A DNA stretch of 64,000 nt from Rhyacichthys aspro (lineage: Eukaryota; Chordata; Actinopteri; Gobiiformes; Rhyacichthyidae): assembly GCA_036850595.1 (NCBI GenBank), contig CM072158.1, forward strand, positions 7,951,422 to 8,015,421, in the 5' to 3' direction. The notes below the pieces were generated by a model that saw only the letters and a program-made list of their open reading frames with translations, made no database searches and had not been told where the DNA came from. Made by a program: the position numbers and the translations under genes. Below are positions 13,661-23,512 of this stretch, in pieces; positions within the stretch are counted from its first letter, which is position 1; the number at the start of each line of letters is the position of its first letter.

Positions 13661-15427
13661 CTGTTTGACACGAGAAAAGTATTTCAGGATTGCATAGCAT
13701 TGCATAATTTAAATGAGAAGTGTGTGACAGATATTTTAATTAATGTCTCCGCTTCTGTTGTTAGAATTGCTTTGTATTGTTGTTCAAAGCAGTAACAGAG
13801 AGCAGCAGGTCACAACCTCAAACGTATTGTTATGTCATAAGTATGTTTTAAAATCAGCCACTAGCAACAAACCTAACCTAATCAACAAGCATATCCACAT
13901 GAGTCAAATACAGCTCACATGGGCTAGACAGGGAGGCCATAGAGTTTGTCCAGGGCCCCATCAAGTGTGTCAGCGGCCCTGGTGCTGGGTATGCTATTTC
14001 TATTCAAGTATTTGTGTTAGATTGTCTGGTTAAAAAAACAAATAAATTAAAATCATGAATCTGTACTGTGTGGGCATATGTGACATTGGCCCAAAAAATA
14101 ATCTAAAGTATGGTTAATTTTAAGAGATATACTTTAACTCCAGTGTTACTGTTTTATTACCACAAATCAATGCTGTTAGTGAATGAGTTAATTTGCAGCA
14201 AGAGTAGACCCTTCCTGTGTCTGGATCTGCAAAGGTTGTCGACAAATCCTCACAAAAAGGCAAGTTAGGCCTTATTCTCTATTAATTACCATGTGAAATT
14301 AATTAAGGTGAATTAAATTGTGCTCTTGTCATGGCTTTTGTATTTTATTGAACCTTCTGAGCCATTGTGCCCTGTGACTGAGGTTTCCTGCTCACCTGAA
14401 TTCCCTGGGGACAAATTAATTTCACAGGTCTCATGATATTAATTGCTTTCATTTCTGTCATTGTGTCAGGGTGACTTAGCACACGCAGTTTAGCAAACCC
14501 CTCCCAAATATTTCCCCATATTTTGTAACTGTCTGCCTTGTGACTGCACATACCAATCACTGATATGATTGTGCTTTGTCTGATGTTATCTTTTGTGCTG
14601 CTTCGAGATAGGAAATGAAAAATCAGGTGCATTAGAGCCACCATTCATCACTCAGCTAGTCTCTAAAGAGGCAGTACTTTACTTTAATCTTTCAAATCAG
14701 CAGATCCTGGAATGAAAGCCTGCAGGTTGTTCGGCCCTCTGGCCACGTTGGAGGTAACTATTCACCTGACATTACATAACAGACTCCAAGGAAGAAGATA
14801 AAAGTAGTTAACTGTAACCAGATAATCACTAAACTGGATCAGTTTTAGGATGTTTGTCATGTGATGTGACACAACCCTTGAGGTAATTAAAAAAGTGAAA
14901 TGATTCACCTTCACAAGTTGTTTTGCGATGTATTAACACGTTAGCTCTCCAGTTGAGTGAATGTAGTCAGTTTGTAAAAGCAATACCAAGTAACTTTTCT
15001 AGATGTTTACTGAAAGAGGGGTTAGTGTTCCTGTAACATGTCAAGGAAGTGAACAAGGCGAATCTGAGGCTGTTATTTTAATGGTTCATTATTTAAAGTG
15101 AATAAATTGCAAAAGCTATACTTATACATGTGTTATCATTTTATTCAGCTGTATGTACTGGAGACTCAAACCTAAAATGTATGCTGCACCTTGCACAGTC
15201 CATTGTAGTCACCTCTGTTAGTCAAAGGAATACATTGGGCCTGCCATAACATGCAGCTAAATGTCTCTTTCAGTCCAAGTTAATCCATTAAAACCTAAAA
15301 TCAACAGTTGTCACATCTGAAGGTGTTTGGGGACTTAGTTGAAATAGACAGTTATGTGGACATCCGTGTAAACAGTATTAATCTTCCCACAGACACACAA
15401 TACACACAAGTGAGCTTTTAATCAAAA
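13661..15427. other. Intergenic spacer between snx27 and the first S100 gene
   Basis: AT-rich sequence upstream of snx27 and downstream of the S100 gene. Open frames at 13743-14033 and 14345-14644 have no splice context or recognisable motifs. Nothing else seen. Confidence 0.5.
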
Positions 15428-15433
15428 TTTATT
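15428..15433 (-). terminator. Polyadenylation signal of the ictacalcin-like S100 gene
   Basis: AATAAA on the minus strand, 140 nt beyond the TAG stop, giving a short 3' UTR as is usual for S100 genes. Confidence 0.6.
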
Positions 15434-15572
15434 GTAATCTGCAAATCAATTTAATAAATGTGAACACCATTGTCATTTTATCGAGCTTCATGTCTTTTTG
15501 TTTTAGACTAAACATTTTCCTTCATGGCTCACACTGGGATCTTTGAGCTGGCCCCAAGGTGGCGCCTGGTCC

Positions 15573-15976
15573 CTACTTCTTGCGGATGAAGTACTCATGG
15601 CACATTTGAGTAAGGCAGATGACCAAGGTACAAAACTCCTTAAAGTCCACGCAGTTATCCTTGTTGGCATCCAGGTCCTTAAAGATATTGTCCAGTGCTG
15701 CCTTGTCATTGGCTTTCTGCAGGAGAGAAAGAGTTTCCAAAATTGTTTACATAGATTCCAGATGGACAAATACACAGCTCGTGAGTCATTGTACTTAAGG
15801 CATGCTGTTCAGTGTGTGCAAGTCTGGAGGTCACTTACTGCCAGTGAATCTCCAAACTCATTCTGCAGCAGCTCCTTCAGCTCGGCTTTGCTCAGGGTGT
15901 ACTTGTCCCCTTCTTTGCCTGAATATTTATCGAAGGCACTAATGAGGAGAGCCATGGCTTGCTGTACGTCAGACAT
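15573..15976 (-). CDS. S100-family calcium-binding protein, ictacalcin-like
   Basis: Small dimeric EF-hand calcium sensor of the S100 family. Two coding exons, 15976-15839 and 15716-15573, joined in phase 0 by GTAAGT/TGCAG, give 93 residues, the usual S100 length. Residues 19-32 form the 14-residue N-terminal S100 pseudo-EF loop (SGKEGDKYTLSKAE). Residues 62-73 form a canonical loop with ligands D62, N64, D66, C68, D70 and E73. Hydrophobic helices and a short Lys-rich tail (IRKK) follow. The start MSDVQQAM matches the MSD start of fish ictacalcin as I remember it. S100A1 or another fish-specific S100 is possible, hence no symbol. Family assignment is secure; orthology is not. Confidence 0.88.
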
Positions 15977-16696
15977 GATGGCAATCTAGAAAACAAAAGT
16001 AATCCTCATGAGTTTAATAGTTTTTTCTGTGTTTTTAAATGTCAGGGATCAACATTCAACTCAATACCACTACAGCTCCATCTACAGGCAGAAACGAGGA
16101 GTGGGAAGTTTCACCAAATCTTTGTATCATGTGGTGTTGTGGTCAAATTTGGGAATGTTAACAAAGGACATCATTTAGTCCAGAGTCTAGGGAGTGGTTC
16201 AAAGGGTGGCAAGCAACTGTGTTATTTCTGAGAGAGGAGTAGGCACTGGTATAAACTGTGAGTCAACTACTGTAGTCACTCACGCTACAGTTTATTTCAT
16301 TTTAATGGTTGAGCAATGCTGTCCAGAAGTTTCTAATTACAAACCTACTTTTCTTTTGTGCCAGTTTTAGCTTTCATGCTTTGTGTCTTATTCAGTGTAA
16401 GTTGTTGTACCAAACACAACCATTGCAGTAGGTGTCTGACATCACTCCCAGTGTTATCCTCGGGTTTTCCATAGTGTTGTATAAAAATAAACCAGTTTCC
16501 ACCAGGGCCCAACGAAACTTATTTACCCCTGTGACTGTCCCAAGTCCCTAACATAGCTTCTCCTTTGAGTGACACAAGACATTGTTATGACAACATTTGA
16601 ATCTATCTTGGTAACTCAGTCAAATCAAGTAAAAAAAGCAGGTCAAGACATGAAATTAGTCCCTTAGGTCATGTCACATTGTATCTCTGAAAAGTG

Positions 16697-16712
16697 TTTT
16701 TTTTTTTTTTTT
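16697..16712 (+). repeat. Poly-T tract
   Basis: Uninterrupted run of about 16 T, in the 5' UTR intron of the ictacalcin-like S100 gene. It is followed by CCACAG, so it mimics a plus-strand acceptor, but no exon follows. Confidence 0.8.
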
Positions 16713-17253
16713 CCACAGACTGTGCAGACCCATGGGACGGAGTTCAGGTTGTGGCTCTCTGGGGTGTGGCACTGAGGAAACGGTGGCACCAGGGGATGAG
16801 TAAACATATCAGAGGAAAGAAACATCAGTGGTAGAGCTGTTACTGTTAGAAACTACAGCTGTAATCCAAAAAGAGGTGATTACAGCTCATATTGTAATAA
16901 AATGTCAAGAAAAAACATCTGGACATAGTTTTGAAAGTTCGATAACTGTGTCCAGATGCCTTCTTTATCACCATTTTGTCCAAAAACAAAGCCTTTTTTC
17001 AAATGCGCAGACAAAGGCATTCAAGGCAATCGTGTCACTGAATGAAAATTAGAAATATTTGTTGCAGAATCCCATTTAGTTCAAAGAATTCAAGACAAAC
17101 ATGCTTCTCAGTAAATCACACACTTGCAACAATACAACTTTTACTGCACCTTACATAAATTTATGCTAATTAACAAAGAGAAGAAAGTCTTGTTTTCTAT
17201 TCACAAAGTTTGCAAATGCAACAAAGCCACAAGGTCAAGAATCTTCTACTCAC

Positions 17254-17335
17254 CAAAGCTAAGATTTGAGTTTGCAGAAGGAACTCCTGTTGGATCCGTA
17301 GTGATGGCAGTGGAGGATGCAGAGGATGCTTTATA
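17254..17335 (-). promoter_or_regulatory. TATA promoter and non-coding first exon of the ictacalcin-like S100 gene
   Basis: On the minus strand a TATA box (TATAAA, 17335-17330) follows a CACCC/KLF-like box (17341-17348) by a few bases. A start near 17303 would give a roughly 50-nt untranslated exon ending at the donor CTTTG|GTGAGT (17254). S100 genes typically have a non-coding exon 1 followed by two coding exons, so this fits the family. The intron to coding exon 1 would be about 1.25 kb. No translation start is present in the proposed exon. Confidence 0.6.
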
Positions 17336-17339
17336 CATC

Positions 17340-20300
17340 ACCACACCCTCTTTTTCTCCCTCCCTCCATGATGTTCTTTCAGTTTTCAACACTCCCCTTC
17401 CTCCCCAGTGCCACACAGACTTTTTTCATCTTATTAGAGTTATTGAACAATAACTGTATTGTTGCTTTGGTAATAAGAGTCAACAAACTCCTGGTCACTA
17501 TTAATGCTGCTCCAAATTGGGGTGCTCCAGTGAGTAAGAAAATGTTTGCAGGCAGAAAAGTTCTTCTTCTTTAACAGTAGTGTTGTGTCTAAAGCTGAAA
17601 AAGACTTAGAAGTTGTTTTGTTCCTTCTCGAGTTTGCTCATGCCACAGTGTAATTAAAGACAACCTACAGGCATGTAACAGCCATAAAACATGTTTAAGA
17701 GTCTATGTTATTGACACTAGTAAGGTTTTCTGTTTAGTTACTGACATATTTTGCCTTTGCACACATATAAAAAGAGGAAAGATAAGATAAAATGAAATAA
17801 ACTTCACTGGTCTGGTTTTATACTGTGTTGCAAAATGGCAAAAGCTAAGGAGGAACTAACTAACTAGCAAAATAAATAAATAAATACTGGGCAAAGAGTC
17901 ATTTTATTATACTCATACCTCAAAAGAGACAGATCAGTGTGAATCAGAAAAGTGGAGTAAACCTTTATATTAACAAATAAAAATATTACCTGATATTGTG
18001 ATTTCCTCACATTCAAAGGCTTTTATTTTGAAAATTAAAATAAAAAAGTTTCAGAAATGAGGACATTTGTTTAATATAGATTAAACTTTACACTGTTTAC
18101 ACTTGTCTCTTTGGTTTTTCCATAACAGTGCAACCAGGACCGATTTTACACACTTTATATGGCATAGTATTTATAATTACATGTCTTTATTGTCTTTTTT
18201 GTTTTGTCTTACAAAGTATATGCAAAGAAAAAAAAGTTAGGGAAGACTGAGTCAAACGTTGTAGATATCATGGTCTCTTCCCAACAATATTTTGGTGGTG
18301 ACTCATTTTCATCTTCCTAAAGCTCATGAGTCATCTACAGAGACCAGCTTGGGACAAAAATTAGACTCTGGAAGCTCTGTGTTTGTTTGTTTCTTTGTGT
18401 GTGGTCTTCGTGTGATTGGAGTCCTTTAATATGGATTTCCTGTCTCTTAGAGCAGAGTACAGTCTCTTTGGTCTCTAATTAAGAAATTGCACTCAAGTGG
18501 GAAGCACAGATTACAGACAATAGAGGCAAAGTCTCTACGTTCATTCTGTACTTCTGTATTCAGATTGTTTCGTAGCCACTAGTTGCTAGAATCAACAAAA
18601 TAAGGAAGTGGTGCTCATAGAAACCACATGCAACCATTTATGGAGTTATGAAATTTTGGTTGTGGACTTCATCTGTATCAGTTTATGATTTACCAAATAT
18701 TCAAAGCCAACATAAGGAAAGAATATAGACCCTTCCGCCCTCTAGTGGTTAAACAAAATAACGAGAAAGAAAGTTTTTCCCAAAGCATTAGGCCTTGTGA
18801 CTTTCTCACAAGACAATAATGCCTGCAACCTGAATACGTCCCTCCCAGGACAAATAATACTGCCCCAGGACCAGTTTAAAGCAAAGTAAAGAGCAAAGAA
18901 AAACCATATTAATCTTTCTCACATGATATTAATGTTAAATTGGCATAGCAATACAAAGGCATTAGCAAATACACTAATAAACTGATAATATTTATGTTTT
19001 CAAAGGCAGATTTGCTATGAAAGGTAAATGCATCCTCATAATTTATGATAAAAAAAGATTTTGTCATAAGACCTGTGTTATTTACAGTCTTAATTCTGGA
19101 AAATAACATCTAATTGCTGAGCCACAGTCAATTAAAAAAATAAGTTTATATCAGAATGAACTTATCTCTTATCAGTTAACTAGAAAATAAAACACCAAAG
19201 GCTTTATGTAATATCAAACGACAGAAGCCACAAATTATATACTTAAGCACTAAAACTTCAACATTAAGTCTGTGGAAGATGATAATAGCTTGTTGTTGTT
19301 ATTGGATTTCGTTAGAAAGTTCAGGACATTGTGCAACTGTGATCAAAGAAGCTATTCTGCTTTGTAAAGGTGTGGTTGGAATTAGTGTTATTGGCTTGTC
19401 TTTGAAGTGATACCAGTCCATGCATTTACAAAAGATCTGTTTGTAAAAAGTGCACACCTGATTAAATATCAGCGTCAGAAGAAGTCAGGATGCCACATTT
19501 ATATGTATTTTTCCTAAAGGCAGCTGTTCTGGCTTTATACATCATAGTCTCAGTATCTCTCTAATAATGTTTGTATTGTTGAATCTGTGCCTCATGACTA
19601 TCATACAACATGAAAAGCACCAATTCAACAAACCCACTGACATTTTTTCAGATGTTACATTAGCTATACATTAAATCATCAAATGCACTCAGGCAATCTT
19701 GTCAAGTCCTAACTTTTGGATCTTATAGGATCTATATTTCAATTTAAAGCAATTCAAATCAGTTAAAGTAGGGAATATTATGTTAAATAGTCCCATATTT
19801 ATATATTAAAAACTACTCCACACGCCACACAAAACTGTAGCCTAGCAACAAAATGTTTACATGTAACCAAGAACAGCGGTTGCCCTTAGAAACTGGCCCT
19901 GCCCAAAGAGGAGTGTGCAGGGTGTAAACGTTTAGGGATTTTCCCCTGAGTTTAAACTTACAGGCAACTTTTCCTGAGGCTGCAACTTTCTACTTTTTCA
20001 AATTCCGTCCCAGACTACATCAGCAGCAGAGTCTCTAATGTCTGCACTGAAGGAAAGTGTGGGCAGAAAAGCCTTGTTTTAAAGCAAAACGTTTTGTAGT
20101 CCCACTTGGGCTTGGTCAGAAGGTTGAGTCATCCCTTTCCTCTTTCACCACACATGACACACTCTGACTGGATTTCATGGAAAAACAGAGTTGTGCTGAT
20201 CTGATGTGGTCTGTGAGTCAGACAGACCTCATTGTTTTAGTGAACCCATGAAGAACTGCTCTATTAAAAGCCAGAAAAACACTTATTTACGTTATAACTA

Positions 20301-20605
20301 ATCACCTTTTATCTGGTCTAACATAAGGGCACAGAGTTTCGACACCAGCTTTACAAAGGGTGTGTTTATGGCAGGAACATTCTGCAGATTCCTCGGGACA
20401 GTGATAAGCAGGAATTTATCAAACAGAGAAAGAGGATTGTCTGCCCTTTTACACCCTGGGAAGAATAATCTTGAGGTGAAAATTGCATCAGGGCACTTTG
20501 AGTCAACACTAATGTAAGGATAGAGTACTTACAGGACTTTAAAATAGGTATTTACAAACAAGAATCCACAATAAAGTAAAGGCAACTCACAAGGTTTGGA
20601 ATGTA
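17340..20605. other. Intergenic spacer between the two S100 genes
   Basis: AT-rich sequence with no supported exon. Short open frames such as 18909-19109 are low-complexity. The notable element is a consensus CTCF-like site at 18735-18748, listed separately. Confidence 0.5.
18735..18748 (-). promoter_or_regulatory. Consensus CTCF-like motif between the S100 genes
   Basis: The minus strand reads CCACTAGAGGGCGG, a full match to CCASYAGRKGGCRS by eye. It sits roughly midway between the two S100 genes. Confidence 0.5.
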
Positions 20606-20611
20606 TTTAAT
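20606..20611 (-). terminator. Probable polyadenylation signal of the S100A10-type gene
   Basis: ATTAAA variant hexamer on the minus strand, about 65 nt after the stop. No better AATAAA is seen close by on this strand. Confidence 0.35.
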
Positions 20612-20673
20612 CAACAAAACTACAAAAACTGAAATGCTTTGGTCTCTTCTCTCCTTTGTCCCAATGTGGCCTT

Positions 20674-21044
20674 CTACTTCGCTGCTCTCTTCATGTGCAT
20701 CTGATAGCAGTGCTCACAAGCAATTGAAAGTCCGACAACCAGCGATACGAACTCCTCAAAGTTCACCTGGCCGTCACCGTTGGCGTCCAAATCCTTCATG
20801 ATCTTATCAATAGCACCAGGGTCCTTCTGAGACTGGATTAAGGAAAGACAAAAACAGTTCAGGTAACATTTCTGAACACTATGACAGTATTCAGAGCTTT
20901 AAAGACGTGTCTCACCTTCAGGAAGTTGGATAACTCACACTCCATCAACTCTCGGAGCTCTTTTCGGTTCAGGTGGCCATTTTTGGCGTAACGGTGGAAG
21001 ACCTTGATGAGGGACTCCATACAGTTTTCCAGTTCTGAAGGCAT
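20674..21044 (-). CDS. s100a10: S100A10 (p11)-type protein
   Basis: S100 protein that in mammals binds annexin A2 and tethers membrane cargo. Coding exons 21044-20916 and 20832-20674, phase 0, give 95 residues. Features pointing to S100A10 are the start MPSELE, a shortened N-terminal loop (AKNGHLNRKE) in place of the 14-residue S100 loop, the SQKDP hinge, the KIMKDLD helix and Cys82. Unlike mammalian p11, which has lost calcium binding, loop 2 is canonical: D59, N61, D63, Q65, N67 and E70. The p11 residues Y85/F86 used for annexin A2 contact are C85/Y86 here. QKDPG and DGQ also resemble S100A11, whose N-terminal loop is full length, so an A10/A11-like paralogue is the alternative. The gene lies near snx27, as S100A10 does in human. 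Confidence 0.85.
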
Positions 21045-22183
21045 GGCTGCAGCAGTTTTTTTTAGCTAAAAAACAATCAAAATTCATTAAAATAATTTGT
21101 GTGTAGGAGCGATGTTGATTTGTGTTCAGTGTTTGAACTAGGTACTGCACTAAAGACTGAAAATCCTTCCACATTTGTACACACAGGTGTCCTCTTATTA
21201 ACCTTTTCACTATTTACTATAATGGTTTCTTTGATCTATTTGTGCTTCATGTTTTGAGCTCTTGGGAAACAGTTGCATTATCATTTTTTTCGTACTTGTT
21301 GTGTCTAGTTTCTGCAAAGCTCTACATTCTCTCTCTTTAAGGTTTTGCCTCCTCAAGTGTATTTGAGTTTATAAAGTGTAATAAAGCGGAAGCAGAAGTG
21401 CTCTTTGCTCTAGTGCCCTACCCTCCTGTATGAGTAAGACTCCTAAGAGCCTGTTATTAAGTTGTTATGACTCAGTAGATATCGGTTTCTCTTCACGTTG
21501 GCAGGAACAAACCAAATGAGCTGCTATCCTCTAATAACACTAAACAAGTAAATGAAAGTGATTTATCAGGCAATGGCAAACTTCAGCTAAATGAAGAACA
21601 ATGAGCAGGAATTTGGGGAAAACAAACATGTAGGTAACCACGACATGTGTGTGCATGCCCACTCCGCAGCCACACCCAACACACACACTACTGCATTTAC
21701 ATAAGACTTTACTTGGAGGTAGGCTAATATGAACGCTGATATGGGAAGACGTCACAATTTGGGTTTTTTGTTTTCGTCCTCATACTTCAATGACAATTTT
21801 ATGTTTGCACAATAAATAGATGCAACTGTTGAATGCTGGAATGTTTATTTTTATATATAAAAGTGTCATCTATGAGTAATATAGGCACAAAAACTCACAA
21901 AAAACTAATATGATACTTCACTATACTATAAGACCCTACTTTACCAGCAATGTAAAATTAGTTAAATCAAAGATAGTTCTACAAAACTGATCTTATCCTT
22001 GAAAAAGAAAGAGTAAACTTCCTTGTGGTCTGGACTAGGAGTCCAGATTAAAGAACATAATCTGATATTTTCCTTACACGCCCATTGAGCTGGAGCTTTA
22101 CCTGCAGGGAAAGTACAGACTTAACCTGAAACCGAGCTAAAGCCTAACAGAGCAAAGAGAAAGAAAGTCCCGTTAGTTCTTAC

Positions 22184-22302
22184 CGAGGCAGGCTGGACCA
22201 CGTCGGGCGAGGACAGAGGAGTGTTCAGTTCAGAAGTTGGAGTTTGGATCTGCGCAGGTTTTATACGGAGGCGCCGCCCCGGCTGATGTGTGCTGTGAGT
22301 CA
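22184..22302 (-). promoter_or_regulatory. Promoter and non-coding first exon of the S100A10-type gene
   Basis: On the minus strand: an AP-1 consensus TGACTCA (22302-22296), a GC box GGGGCGG (about 22280-22274), a TATA box TATAAAA (22265-22259), then a GC-rich untranslated exon ending at TGCCTCG|GTAAGA (22184). The start is expected near 22235. The intron to the coding exon is about 1.1 kb. Element order and spacing match a TATA-type pol II promoter. Confidence 0.65.
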
Positions 22303-22669
22303 GGCTGGGACAAGGACAGTGGACCCTGATGATAGAGGCCTGCTCCTGGTGGTCAAAGAGCGTAAAGAGAAGTGACACTACCACACCAAAACTCTTTTAC
22401 GTAGTCTGGTTTAAAAATGCACTTCTGTATTTAGCAGCTTAGAGTGGGAGAATGAACTGAATTCCTTAAAACTAAAAGTAAAGTCAAAATAGCCCACAGA
22501 AAAATCTGAACTGATGAAAAAAAAGAAAGAACATTATAACAAACCCCAGTATTTTTTTTTTTATTTATTTCTGATCGTTCATTTACACGATTCTTCCATT
22601 TTAAGCCACAGTATCCATTAGTACCTTACAGTTCAAATGGGCTGAGAAGTATACAAACAAACGAAATGA

Positions 22670-22683
22670 GCGCCATCTTGTGG
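22670..22683 (-). promoter_or_regulatory. CTCF-like motif
   Basis: The minus strand reads CCACAAGATGGCGC, one mismatch (fifth position) from CCASYAGRKGGCRS. Confidence 0.4.
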
Positions 22684-22974
22684 ACGAAGAGACATCCTAC
22701 AACATTACAAATAAAAATCTGAGTTGCTGTGTGCCTCAGACAATAGTAAAACTATAAACATTAGTCTTGCCTTAATACTGCAGGTAATTATTTAGCCTAA
22801 ATATCTATCTATTGTAAATTGTAATTTGCACTTTCTGTCCCATTTAAAGTCTGTGTGGTCTAGCTTTGATTCTTTTTATTTGATCATGGATTTTACACTT
22901 TAAGTACCCCGCAAAGACACGCTCAAAGCATTTCTGTTGCTGTAATTATTGGTTGCAGCATGTTTGTGTAAAGC

Positions 22975-22988
22975 GCGCCATCTGCTGG
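22975..22988 (-). promoter_or_regulatory. Consensus CTCF-like motif
   Basis: The minus strand reads CCAGCAGATGGCGC, a full match to the CTCF core by eye. It has the same orientation as the weaker motif 300 bp away and lies between two divergent promoters. Confidence 0.55.
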
Positions 22989-23401
22989 ACGTCCCAAATA
23001 TGACATTTCCCCAAAGGTCTGCAGACATCAACATCAAAGACTGCATTTATCCTTTGATCATTATTGAGAACAGGTTTATGTATTTGATAAACATAATGGG
23101 ACAGATTCATATGTAAACCAAATGTGAACAATAGCTTCTTGACTTGATGCTGCTGCTCTTATTTACCACAGCAGGATGACCGTGGAGGTGTGGGGCTGGA
23201 GGGGGCGGGGTGTCTGGCTCAGGAATAAGCCACAGGCGTCCGTTCAGCGTTATATTCACCGACGTTAGCAACACGTTCACACACTACGTTTATTTTACTT
23301 ATTTGATCGCGAAAAATGTCCACATCGACTGTCAACCGCCTGTTTATTATCTAAACACAGGACTAAAAACGCAGACTTTGCCGCGCACCCAACCGGCTAA
23401 T

Positions 23402-23410
23402 TATATAAAA
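23402..23410 (+). promoter_or_regulatory. TATA-like element upstream of trim46
   Basis: TATATAAAA lies about 30 bp before an expected start near 23435 and about 75 bp before the first in-frame ATG. It is embedded in CpG-richer sequence than the intron that follows. Confidence 0.4.
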
Positions 23411-23441
23411 GCCAGAAGCCGGACCTCTTGCAGTGGATGAT

Positions 23442-23483
23442 ATGGCCGATGGCCTAGTTTCATCGCAGCTGATTCCCAGATGA
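23442..23483 (+). other. Upstream ORF overlapping the trim46 start codon
   Basis: ATGGCCGATG opens a 13-codon frame that ends in TGA at 23481-23483. Its stop overlaps the first in-frame trim46 ATG (23480-23482) in an ATGA arrangement. It would be translated only if transcription starts upstream of 23442, as the TATA-like element suggests. Confidence 0.4.
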
Positions 23484-23512
23484 TGACAACAGCAGGTGGC
23501 TTTTTCTTTCAA

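Larger units (their letters stand above)
22303..23400. other. Divergent intergenic region between the S100A10-type and trim46 promoters
   Basis: About 1.1 kb separates the two divergent promoters. It contains no coding sequence. It carries two CTCF-like motifs (22670-22683 and 22975-22988), which could separate the two promoters (inference). Confidence 0.5.

Noticed and set aside
15552..15566. CCCCAAGGTGGCGCC as a CTCF site in the S100 3' UTR
   Set aside because: Two mismatches at informative positions; weaker than the other listed sites.
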